Below are positions 21,392 through 32,040 of a stretch of DNA of 64,000 nucleotides, piece after piece. Made by a program: the position numbers and the translations under genes. How positions within the stretch are numbered: the first letter of the stretch is position 1; every line of letters begins with the position of its first letter. The DNA is from Agrostemma githago (Eukaryota; Streptophyta; Magnoliopsida; Caryophyllales; Caryophyllaceae), in contig OY288251.1 in the NCBI GenBank assembly GCA_958450325.1, forward strand, positions 66,481,666-66,545,665, read 5' to 3'. The notes beneath the pieces were generated by a model. The model did not search any database and was not told the origin of the DNA. It saw only the letters and a list, made by a program, of their open reading frames with translations.

Positions 21392-24300
21392 TAAGTTTAT
21401 TTAATTATTTATTTATTTATTTTTGGGGGGAGTATGTCGGAGGCAATAAGGGCAAGGCATCCTCCCCCTCAGATTATCCATGTTCTTGTCAAAGTTATTT
21501 GTTATGTATCGATTCAAATAAATGATGTTATTTTCGAATAAAGTTTCTTTTATGTGCTCGCCTATATCTTATCCAATGCTTTCATTTTTTACCTTCCCAT
21601 TAAACTTTTTAGGTCACATATATGAGAATATTATACACAACCATATCATACATCTCTTGATGAACAGGTATACTCTTGGGTATATCATAAAGTGATTCGT
21701 ATGATACGAAGCCCTTCTAATTAACGTATAAACCCTTATACGAGTATATAATTTTAATAGTATTGTCTTATAATTTAAATAGTATTGTCTGGTCTATGTA
21801 TCACATTAGTGTAACCGAATTGCTCATGAATTTGCTCATTTTTCAATAACTTTGGGAGACGGGTTTTGACGATTCTCATCAATTGAATGAACCCCTTTGG
21901 TACTTTGAAAAAACAAGATTGTTTCCCACTTTGATGATTCTCATCAATTATAAATTACATGTATGTCCTTTTGAATTTTACCCAAAATCAAAATAAAGAT
22001 TTTCAATATTTTTTTTTTTTTTATTATTTTATTCTGGTGGCGCCCTATCACTATCCTACTAGGTATTAACATTCAACATCATATTCCCTCCATTCACAGA
22101 TGTATTTATAAAATTTGCTATGAGTAAAGTATAAATAATTGAATGAAAACTGAAGTAAAAATGCAAAACTAATAATTTAAATACAAAATACTCAAGGTTC
22201 TACAATTAAAATAAAAAATAATTATGCCATCATATATTAGTTTTAATATCAAATTAGACAACAAAAAGTGTATTTTATTATTAGAATAACTGTCCATTGA
22301 CATGTATACAGTATAATTTTATTTATTTTTAAATGTCTTAAATATAATGTTTCACTTTTAAAAAAAATTAAAGTTAAAACATTCAGATTCATAAAAAATT
22401 TGTCCCTTGAATCCCTGATTGCTTATATTGAAGATCCATGATATTTATAATGATGTGGTATAAGATTTTTTAAGCTAAGTAACCAAGTTTGTGTACAGAC
22501 CTTGAAGATACATGTCACAGATGTTGGTAGTCAATGACTATCGAAAATTACACTTTACAAACTTGAACAATATCGAAACTTTCTCCGGCACTAAAAATAT
22601 AGTGGGAGTTTACAAAGTAATAAAGCAAAATATGAAAATCGAAAGATGAATGACGAATGCCAAAAACCAAGGGCACGTGACTATTTTAGCTATGCACGGA
22701 CTAAAAACATCACTCTTTCAGTTTGCGGTCATAACACAACGCAATAAAGCTGCACAAAAACATCAATATGAATATAGCAGCAATATTTGGTTATGATTCT
22801 TATCCACGCATATCTGGATCCGACGTTTGGGGTATAAAGTTGTTCATAGGAGATAGAAAACAGCATATTAAAGAGTTAAATTATCAAGTGCAAAAGCTAT
22901 AATTTTTTAGTTTCCTTGTAAAAAAAACTACTTAATGAATAAAAGGTTAGTGATCAAACTGAAATAGAACAACACGAATAAATTGGCCGACTAACCTTAC
23001 TAAATAGAGAATGAATAACATTTAGCTTGATATGTATTATTTGATGTCTTCTCCTTTCCAAAATCGTGAACTCCCGCCTCTGAATAAAATTCATGCACAA
23101 AGTTATTTAATAATTCATTTCTTATTACATGTATGTACTATAAACATTGCTCCAAATAAAATATCGTGCATGAGTGAAATTGTCAAATCAAACTACAAAT
23201 TTTAAATTAAAAGAGTAAGATGAAAGTTAAAACTCAATTATGAAAGAAAATATGTACATCCATATAGATTATTATTTGACTTCGGCAAGTGAGACTCAAA
23301 ACCTCACCCTCGAAAAATATAGAAGGACAATTTTTAGGGAATATTACAGACTTGTCACCATATCAAACTATCAAAAAGGAAACTGAGGCAACCTAATCAA
23401 GATTTCTAATGTACTAATTTCCCCTGCTAACTCAATTATTAGAAGTTGATCCTAATTCTTAAAATTTTGATCTAACCTTATTATGGAACATAATACAGCG
23501 AGTAACAAAACAATAAAAAGGGAGCCGTGGAAGAAATAGACATCGCTCACCACACTTCATTTTCATGTTGGATCAATCGCGACTACTCTTAAATTGATGC
23601 ACTACAATAAATCAACGGATATGAACCCACATAAATTCTTATACATACCATATCACATGACTATTAAGATTACATTAAATGTATTCTATGTAACGTAACA
23701 GTAAGTAAAAATAAAAGTTGGGAAGAAGGTGAAATGGTAACGAACCTCTAACCATTGGCACAAATGAAATCCGATTATAAGGATTTTTTGCAGGCAAATA
23801 AAAATTGTAAGGATAAAACTTTCTTCATCTTTTAAAAAAGGAGATCCAAATATAAAACCCGGTAAATCTCAAACATGAAACGTTTGTTGATATCATGCAT
23901 TTGTGAGTAAGACACCAAAACAACGAACTATCAGAATATAAACTTAAAGGTATTTTTAATGATATTGATTTTTTTCTAGGTTTACTCTTTACCATTGAAC
24001 TTCAAGCTAAGAATACTTTTAAACTAATTAAGGTACGAAGTACTATTCATTTGTTTATGTTGGTTAAGATTTTGTTATGAAAAGATGTTTACGAAATACC
24101 TCGTATAAGATAGCACAATATACGATGTTGTGTTATATGTACTTCACACGCACGTCCCTTGTTCCATTAAATAGTTTACGACCCTTGTTCCATTTAACAT
24201 ACAAACATTAAATATGATACAAAGGGAGGATAACATTAAGATTTATTAGAGATAACATGAAAGACCTACGTACTTATCTAACTTTGTTGAACACTACAAA

Positions 24301-24847
24301 GGTCACGATTGTACTGAATTCCGAATCGATCTTGCATTGCTTGAATAAAATGAGCCATCATATTAATTGATTCCTTCTCCAAATCTCCAATCTTCAATTC
24401 CCAAAACAGTGTTACACACATAAATACCCCACCCATTAATTAGAGAGTTGTAACAATTAAATGGACAAAGCATCCCAAATCAATGGCATATGTAACACTA
24501 ACTACTGAAATTATAAACCGGGGATTTATCGAAAAGAAAAGTCGGGATTCTAATTACATACTCGTATTTGACACAATGAAACAAATTGGCAAAAATTCAA
24601 CTGAAATAAAGAAAATTACCTGAAATTTCCACTTCTGAAGCATAATCATCGAATTCATCCGTTCCGAATAACAGAAATTGAATAGCTCCAAATTGACAAG
24701 ACTTGAAGTGCACCCGAAGTGAAATTCAACTGAAATAGTTCAAAATACTCAACTGAAATAGCAGAATTGGAGTTCAATGTAATATACCGAAACTAAAATA
24801 ATAATAATTAAGCAAATGATGAAAGAATCAACAATCCCCGTCAATTT
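21392..24847. other. Long gene-free 3' flank of subtilase B
   Basis: The first 250 bp hold probable poly(A) signals (AATAAA-like at 21517 and 21535). The rest has no recognisable gene on either strand. It is conserved in unit C at 59560-63027 with scattered single-base changes and a 53-bp indel. Confidence 0.5.
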
Positions 24848-25162
24848 TCATAGTCCATACCCTACAATCATAGTGTTCCATGTAATGGGTTTCCGAGCAG
24901 CCATTTTGTCAAACACCCTCCTGTCCCCACATAACCTGCAATTTTTTGCATAAATATCGATAAGAACATTTACGACTTGAATATCATAATTAAATGAGAA
25001 GTTTATAGCTAGTCCCTGAAGTTGTTTCAACTCAAAGAACTGGGACTCAAATCCCCTAATTAGGAATCCGGCTATCGAATCTCGAAACAATTCAAACCAA
25101 TTGGCCATCAAAGATCGATTTCTATCATTTATTATCAAATCCATTTCTACCATTTTATCCAT
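24848..25162 (-). pseudogene. Pentatricopeptide-repeat (PPR) protein fragment
   Basis: A 104-codon frame whose second half matches PPR repeats. NVLIDIYAKNC is followed by a VFDKMAARKPITWNTMIVGY segment, the usual ...VFDxMxxRxxxxWNxMIxGY register of plant organelle PPR proteins. It stops with TGA directly after about one and a half repeats, whereas functional PPR proteins have ten or more. I find no further repeats nearby, so this is a relic. The first half is not recognisable as PPR. A second copy is cut by the window end at 63846. Confidence 0.7.
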
Positions 25163-26075
25163 ATAATCATAGTCATATACTTCAATATTTATCCTTTTCT
25201 ACCAAAATCAGTTAGAAAATATTAGGGTTTAAAAAAAATTGATGTTTAGAAAGAGGGAAGAACATACGGTGGTCAAGAGAGTGACGGTGATCAAGGGAGG
25301 CGTAGGGATGGCGACAATCCTGCAAACAAAGGGAAAACCAATATCAGATCGAAGGTTAATCAATCAACGATCAACATTTGAATTAAATATAGAGTAAACA
25401 TCAATAAAACTTGAAAAGATGACAAATAAAATCACCCACTCATCAAATGAGCATGATCCCATGAATTCGATTACGACAGTCGTTGGTTGAGTATTTGAAA
25501 ACGTGACTATGATTTCGAGCTTGAAGAAACGAAAGAGATCGACTTCGATTGTTTCAGGGAAACAATCGATTGCTGAGGAATGATGTTAGTAGAATCTTTC
25601 AATAATATAGAATCGAGAATTCGTCCCAAGAAGGTAGTTTTGTTGGATAAATGGATGAGATGGGGGAGAGAATAGGAAATGACAGAAGGAGTAGGGGGTT
25701 AAAATATGGGGAGATAATTTTTTTTATCTTATTTGACGTATATGTGGGAGTAGGAAGTTAAACGATGACAGGTGTATTTTACATTGTGGGGGTGAGGGGT
25801 TAGCGGCAGTTGGCAGTTTTAAAAGGGCAACTTCTGCATTTTTAAAGAAGTTGTAATGTAAGTGATAACTGCAGTTGGCAGTTTTTTTTGGGTCGTGCTT
25901 TTTCCTAACGAGCTTTTACTCAATCCTAACGACATTTTATCACTTTACCCTTGTCATTTCATCAAATCGAAGTTTTATTTTTACGTTATTCTCTCTAGAA
26001 TTCTCAAACTCCAACCATCCATAACCCTACTCATGAACAACCGTATGCGTCAAAACTGTCCGGATCTTGGGGAGG
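25163..26075. other. Intergenic DNA, no gene seen
   Basis: Neither strand has a convincing exon. Short purine-rich stretches occur at 25660-25700. It belongs to tandem unit B. Confidence 0.45.
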
Positions 26076-26275
26076 AATGGCCAGGATCGGTGGGGATGGA
26101 TGTCTGGGGCGGTCGGGTCGGGCGGGGCAGGGTGGCTGGGGCGGTGAGGGTCGGGTGGATGGGAGTAGGCGGCTGGGGCGGTGAGGGTCGGTGGCTGGTG
26201 GGTGGTAGGTGCCTAGGTGGTGGCTGGGTGGTGGGCGTTAGGGTGGGTGAGGGTTTGGGGAAGGGAAGGGAATCG
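26076..26275. repeat. G-rich minisatellite-like tract
   Basis: About 200 bp with dozens of GG, GGG and GGGG runs on the plus strand, including two imperfect copies of GGCTGGGGCGGTGAGGGTCG (near 26132 and 26172). The open frame across it is a compositional by-product. Runs of GGG at short spacing fit G-quadruplex formation. Confidence 0.7.
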
Positions 26276-27010
26276 ATGCACTATAAATTTAGGGTTATTT
26301 ATTTATTTATTTATTTATTTATTTTAGTTTCTTTTATTTCTTTTTCTTTTAAAATATTTTTTCTTAGTAATTTTTTTGTTCTACATTATGAAATAATTTT
26401 TAAATTTATAAATAAACCCTAAATATATTTAAGCATAAATAATTAATCAAATAATAATAATGCAATAAAAAAATAATAAGAATTACGTGATCGATAATTG
26501 AATTAGAATTCATAATCGAATTCGGAAGTGTTGACTGATTAGATAAATTGATCAAACGATGAGAAATTTGATTAAATTTCAGTATAAAAGCTAAAACTTT
26601 ATAAAAGGGTAAAATTGGAAAATTTGAGAAAAATTCGTTGGGATTGAGTAAACGCTCGTTAAGAAAAAGTAACTTCGTTTTTTTTAATTAATCTTTTGTA
26701 ATAATTTAATTCCAAAACTGATTTGGCAGCAGTAGCCACATAAGCGTCATGTAATGTACACGTAAGACTGCTGAGGTTGGGTGAATGTGGAGGCTCTAAA
26801 TGTTTCTGCTTTAAAAGATAAAGAAGATAATAAAAGAAGACGCGGGTGCCGATACAAAGTCGTTCCAAATTCCAATTAACATACCCTTCGTTTGTTAATG
26901 TTTGCCCCGTATTTCTTATTTGGTACTCTCTCCATTCAAATTCAAATGATACGCTTCCCTTTTGGACATTATTCACAACTCAACTTTTTTGGTCAAGAGA
27001 AGAGTGCACT

Positions 27011-27103
27011 ACGTCGCAGATGAGAATCGAACAGGTAAGAATCGAACCCCCAACCTCCCGGTCGGAGTAAGGAAACTCTTACCACTGGAGCTTACCCCTC
27101 CTT
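27011..27103 (-). mobile_element. tRNA-derived SINE fragment (minus strand), first unit C copy
   Basis: Counterpart of 14651-14733. Here the B-box complement GAATCGAAC occurs twice in a row, 16 bp apart, a small tandem duplication not present in unit B. Confidence 0.55.
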
Positions 27104-27392
27104 CTCACATTATTCACAACTTAAGAATATCAAATTGTTTGATTAAGTAATTTATTTTAATATAAAATGAAAGATATTGACGATGTAAACTTGTCTCAGC
27201 AAGTATGAAAAACAAACGTATCGTGGATTTGAACCGAGGGAGTAACAAGTTTTTATTGTTGTCTCATTTATCTATTTTCCATATTTGTCCAGGTATATTA
27301 CCATATTGTGCATTTCTATTATTTATATTTTTTGTCATTGTATTAATTAAACTAACATTATTTACACCATTTGTCCCATGTTTAATCACCAA

Positions 27393-29009
27393 CTAGTGTA
27401 CTAACCCGTGAAAATTCACGGGGTTGAGGCGCTTTCTTTGACATTAGAACATATCGAAAAAAATTAATAAGCAGTATAACAGAAAGACGTTATTGTGTGC
27501 CCGATGTTACAAAATTATTGAATTTAGAGAAATAATACTTTTACGGTATGATCAGTATCTACGTTTAAGAACTCATATGGGTCCGTGGACACAAATTTGG
27601 CTTGAAAAAAACGAAAAAGTATACTTTATGTAGAATCAATAGTTTAGAGACGACTTACCGTGAATTACTTGAAAATAATTTTTTTTAAATACTGAACGAC
27701 ATATTTGGAGACCATTAACACGAAGAGTAAGGAAGTTGATCATGCTCCATTGTATAATTAAGGCGTCTTCCATATCTTGTGCGAATCATGTATTTGGAGA
27801 CCCAATTACGCCGCTTACCCTGAAACCCCTCTTAGCCGCCCTGGTTGCATGATAAGGGCGGAATCCTTGTACAACTCCTCATTTAATGTGCCTAATTCTT
27901 CAATCGAAAAAAATTTAGAACAATAAAAATAAAATTTTCTTTAGTGAAAATAAAATGTGCATTTGAGATGAAATTCTTATAACTCAAGATTTAAAACACA
28001 TTTGATCAATCTCAGAACTCGAGACATAATTTCAATACAACTTCTCAGTTTTTCTTCCACCTAACTGACTCATCTAATTGACATTGAGATTTAACTAACA
28101 CAATATGATCAAAAGATACTCTGATCGGTTAATAATTAATAAATAATAATATTATTATCAATTAATCAATAATAATAAGTTGTGGACATGACATAGGTCC
28201 ACCCCGACGCGGCCACGCGCGGGTTTGGGGAGGCGAATGAATCTCCATATGAGATGGGTCGAATTGAAATTTAAATCGAAGTGGAGTCGCCACCGAACTT
28301 TGTGGGAGTTCGGGCCCGTTCGAACCCACTCTATATCTTAGTGGGCCATGCACAAAGTATGGCCCCTTCGGATGTCAGAGTTTATTGGGCTCGTCCTTTG
28401 CATTTGATACCGATACCGACATTATCGGATACCGTGTATTGAATGACTCTCGTGCGCCAACGGTTTCGGGCATCCGGAAACCAAGGTTCTGAGTAAGGGG
28501 TGAGGGTACGTGTTGGGAAGTTCACAAAGAACACCCAACCCCGCCCGCACATTAGCGGCCTCTACTAAGATATCGTTTGATTTTAAAATATGCGCGTTAG
28601 TAATTCGATTGAATGATATGCAAACAATGTTTTGACTAAACATGCGAATATTTGAATAAGTTGCTATGTCGATTTAATGCATATAAATTAACGTCAAAGT
28701 TGTATTTAGCATGCGAGGTTCGTTTTAGTACAATAAAGCAAACAATAAAAAATAAGAGGGAAAGAAATAAACAAACGAGTTAGTAACGGTGATAACGATA
28801 ATAACGATTTGTAAATAATATGGAATGGTATAGAATGATATAAATGACATAATGCATGGTTTTGGAAAGTAGTATGACACGTGATTGACTTGACACGTGT
28901 TGACCGAAGTCATAAAAGTATTTTATCGAGACCTAGAAAAGCATTGGGGAACTCACGATTTTGACGTGATAAGGCCCATGTTTACGGGATATGCAATAAT
29001 TACCGTGAA
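27393..29009. mobile_element. Composite insertion with 22-bp flanking duplication and Helitron-like end (first copy)
   Basis: The 22-bp sequences at 27371-27392 and 29010-29031 are identical (starting TTGTCCCATG), and unit B has one copy at the equivalent site (about 15051-15072), proving the insertion. On the minus strand the left edge ends in a perfect hairpin (CCCGTGAA / TTCACGGG) followed by TTAGTACACTAG and host T, a textbook Helitron 3' terminus. From 28181 rightward the insert is an inverted LTR fragment. No coding capacity seen. The second copy is at 48857-50472. Confidence 0.65.
28181..28985 (-). mobile_element. Inverted, truncated Tat-family LTR fragment (first copy)
   Basis: TGTGGACATGACATAGG at the left edge is the inverted LTR terminus (...TGTCCACA). 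The following 800 bp align, inverted, with the last third of the solo LTR at 50601-53332, including the GGTGGCGACTCC word. The other end is truncated near 28985. The bases outside the terminus are not a primer binding site. Second copy from 49644. Confidence 0.75.
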
Positions 29010-29137
29010 TTGTCCCATGTTTAATCACCAATATTTCATCATCATTGCTCTCATTATCCATATTTTTTCCAATCACTTAACTTATGTACAAAAGACAATG
29101 GGGCAAACATAAAAACCGGAGAAAATATATACCCTTT

Positions 29138-30704
29138 TGTAGACACCCGCATTTGACTGCCAGGTGTCTATGGCAGTTTCCAAAAAATACCCGATGATGA
29201 TCGGACGCTAACATGCTTCTATGCGCTCGGATACGGGCTCAAATCCATTAATTGTTGGGTAACACACTTACAGAGTACAAATCTCACAAAACCAACCTCA
29301 AATCCAGGTCCAGTGAGCTGTTTCCAATCAAATAAGGCTAATTTGGGCCGAAACCGACACCGGAGTTAAAAACGACCTTTTGCGATTGGGTCAACCCCGG
29401 TCAAAGTCGTTTCCGAGACACACAAAACAACCCCTCACACCATCAAAAGTCCAAGTCAAACACAAAACCCATCAAACACCCAAAGTCAAGGTCCGAAAGA
29501 CTGACCTGCGCAACCCAGCTGGGCCACTCGATCGAGTGACCCACCCACTCGATCGAGTATTGAGACAGCGTTGTGTTAAAGCCACAACTACGAGTCCGAT
29601 CCGAGACAAGATCATGTAGGTTGAGGGTGTCAAAACCCCTTTCTCTCCTTCTTCTCTTCCTCTCGTCATCTTCCTCTTTTTTTACGTTTTTTTTTGTTTT
29701 TTATTATTATTTATTCTATTTTCTTTATCGCACCATAATATCGATAATACCGCTAGTATCAAAACATTAAAATACTTGTCGATTTGTGTCGAATAAGAGG
29801 GGTATCGGAATAAGGAAACCCGAATATACAAGTGTACTGCACACAGCGTTGCCGGTCGCTTATTCCGATACCCCGATTATTTGATTATTGAGACAAGTTA
29901 ACTTAAACAATAATTCGTTATTATTTTCGTTGTCGTCATCATTAATCTTGCATTCATCAATTTTAAAACCAATTTTCAATAGGGGTCGAAACCCTTTGAC
30001 ACGGATCCGACATCACAATCTCTAGGGATTTATTTCGATGTCGGAGAAGCCGAGGGAATCAAGTCCTCTAAATTAAGCAAAGCGTTGATTTTCTTAGATT
30101 CGATACTAATTTCATAATTGGATGTCGAATCTAACAATCTAGTCAATTTAATTCAATCAATTCGATTTTTCGTTGAAGCTAACGTAGATGTCACGTTATA
30201 ATTATGGCACTACAAACGCGGAGAGAAATTCATATCGTTTTGATTGACTTAAAACGACTCAAAATAATTCCCTTTTTTTTTCGCCCTAGTATTCCATATC
30301 GATTCAATAATCGAATATAGGATACGGCGAGTATCTAATTTAAGTCTCGAGCATAAATTCCACAATATTTATGCCCGACGCGACGAATTCATCGATTTAT
30401 CAAAAATTAAAAGCAATTTCGAAATCAATACAAATTTGCAAGCGAATTAAAATCCGTACAGGGGGCACTCGACCGAGTGCCTAGCCCGCTCGGTCGAGTG
30501 GCCAAAGTCAGATTAGAATGTCAGTCACGACCCCCACTCGGTCGAGTCTCACAGTGACTCGGTCGAGTGGCCATGTACTCGACCGAGTTGGTAAATAACT
30601 CGGCCGAGTATGGTCTGAAACGCAAAACAAAAACCGTTTCTAGAGGTTCACTCGATCGAGTCCATCGACCACTCGATCAAGTGGCCTCGTAACGACCAAA
30701 ACCG
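29138..30704 (+). mobile_element. Truncated LTR S (first copy), 3' part lost at a recombination junction
   Basis: Begins TGTAGACACCCGC after target-duplication bases CCTTT (29133-29137) and is colinear with the complete LTR at 50601-53332. It stops abruptly after AAAACCG at 30704, where the internal sequence of a different Tat element begins. Relative to the complete copy it has lost 401 bp after 29558, replaced by the 12 bp ATTGAGACAGCG; that loss removes the LTR's TATA box. It contains many CTCGRYCGAG words at 30470-30690. Confidence 0.85.
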
Positions 30705-30727
30705 AAAAAATCAAAAAAACGGCATAC

Positions 30728-31369
30728 CTGTAGAAGCCGAGTACTCCCACTCAGCCGGGCTGACAGATCCCTCTTACAATTATCCAAACCCTGGATAATC
30801 TCTCCTGTAATCAGCCAAGCCGGGCTGTGCTCCGTCTCCATCAGGTCAGCCACGGTGAAAAGTCTGACATGGCCCATGCAAGATAACAAGTCCATATGCC
30901 CTTCAAAGGCATAAACATGGAGCATACAAAAAGTAAAGGCCCTACGGCTATGAACCGGCCTGACCCGGACGTCATCTTGGTTCATGAATTTTTCAGCCAG
31001 GTCGATCAGGGAAACGGTATCTCCTTCTAGCATACGGGATACCTCCATATGGGAAAGCCCTAAAAATTCCCTTAACTTCCTCCTTGGGTCAGAAACTGAA
31101 AAAGGGATAGCAGGGCGAAGTATAGGATTCCATCCTCCTGCAGCAGCAATTTCCTCAGGAATAGGGCAAATCTCTCCTCGAGGAAAACTAAATACATGAT
31201 AGGTATCATCCCAATAGGATAGGCAAGCATCCAAGAAGTGGCAGTCTACTTGCATCTGACGGATCACGGACAATTGGGTAACGCCATTCTGATTCAGAAT
31301 AGCCCTATCGGCATCCCTAAAATATTTGGACCACTCGTGCAACATTCCGACTAGTCGGTCGATCCCCAT
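30728..31369 (-). pseudogene. Exon 1 of the antisense PMD-type gene, orphaned left copy
   Basis: 214 codons, starting MGIDRLVGMLHEW and ending at a CAG|GTATGC splice donor at the same place as in the complete copy. It is open throughout and has a Trp codon where the complete copy has a stop. Exon 2 is missing because the element is cut at 30704, inside the intron, so any transcript would read into LTR S. See the complete gene at 42359-44071 for domain notes. Confidence 0.8.
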
Positions 31370-31472
31370 ACTTGATTTGCTATAAGAAGGAATAATTATT
31401 TTCAGGACTTATTCTTTTCTTTAAGGAATTGAGGAATTATGGAATTATGAAAATTTATGAAGCAAGAAGGGG

Positions 31473-31480
31473 TATTTATA
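31473..31480 (-). promoter_or_regulatory. TATA box of the orphaned antisense exon
   Basis: TATAAATA on the minus strand, about 104 bp upstream of the start codon at 31369; an identical copy serves the complete antisense gene at 44175-44182. Confidence 0.55.
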
Positions 31481-32040
31481 GCATGAAAATAAGTTCTCCT
31501 CCTCACCTTAGGATTCCCAATCCTAGAGCATTTAGCATACAAGCCATTGTCCTAAGGCTTAGCTAAGTTATCCCGAGCATTCCTATTTCTTTTCAAAGTC
31601 AAAACAAAAATTCTTTAATTTTTCAAAGACTTTTGCAAAATTCAAAAAATTCAAACCTTTTCTCAAAATTTTTATTCCCTAGCACGAGTCATTTTTCCTA
31701 CAAATATTATGTGCAAAAAACTTTGCTACTTTGCATAAATTGCATAAATATGTACAGGACGACTCAAGCAGGACCATGCAATTTGCATAACTCCCCAGTG
31801 ACATTTAACAAGATGAGCCCACATACAGGCCCATTTTAAGTCTCATGCGACGAGTTCAATTCCCCACGGAGTTATCATCATCAGTTCAGGTACATTTCTA
31901 GCCCATGGCCGGCGGGCCCTCCACGCAGGTCTAATGGACCTTAAACGACCCGACCGGAAGCTGCCAGGTTTTAATCCTTGATTGACCTGGTGGCTACTCT
32001 GACTTTCGCCCTGTCCAAGCCTCAGTCAGAGTGGGGACTC

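Larger units (their letters stand above)
14539..26828. repeat. Tandem duplication unit B (about 12.3 kb)
   Basis: The sequence starting at AATAAAAGAAGACGCGGG (about 14539) is found again starting at about 26829, and the similarity runs to the end of the window once inserted transposons are removed. It includes subtilase B, its long 3' flank and the PPR fragment. Unit B is the uninserted copy, so it supplies empty sites for several elements in unit C. In coding exons 4-10, B and C differ by a single base that I could find. Confidence 0.85.

Noticed and set aside
25862..26422. 186-codon open frame on the plus strand
   Set aside because: It spans the G-rich tract and the codon pattern (Gly/Trp/Val-rich) is what such composition produces; no domain, splice or promoter signal.
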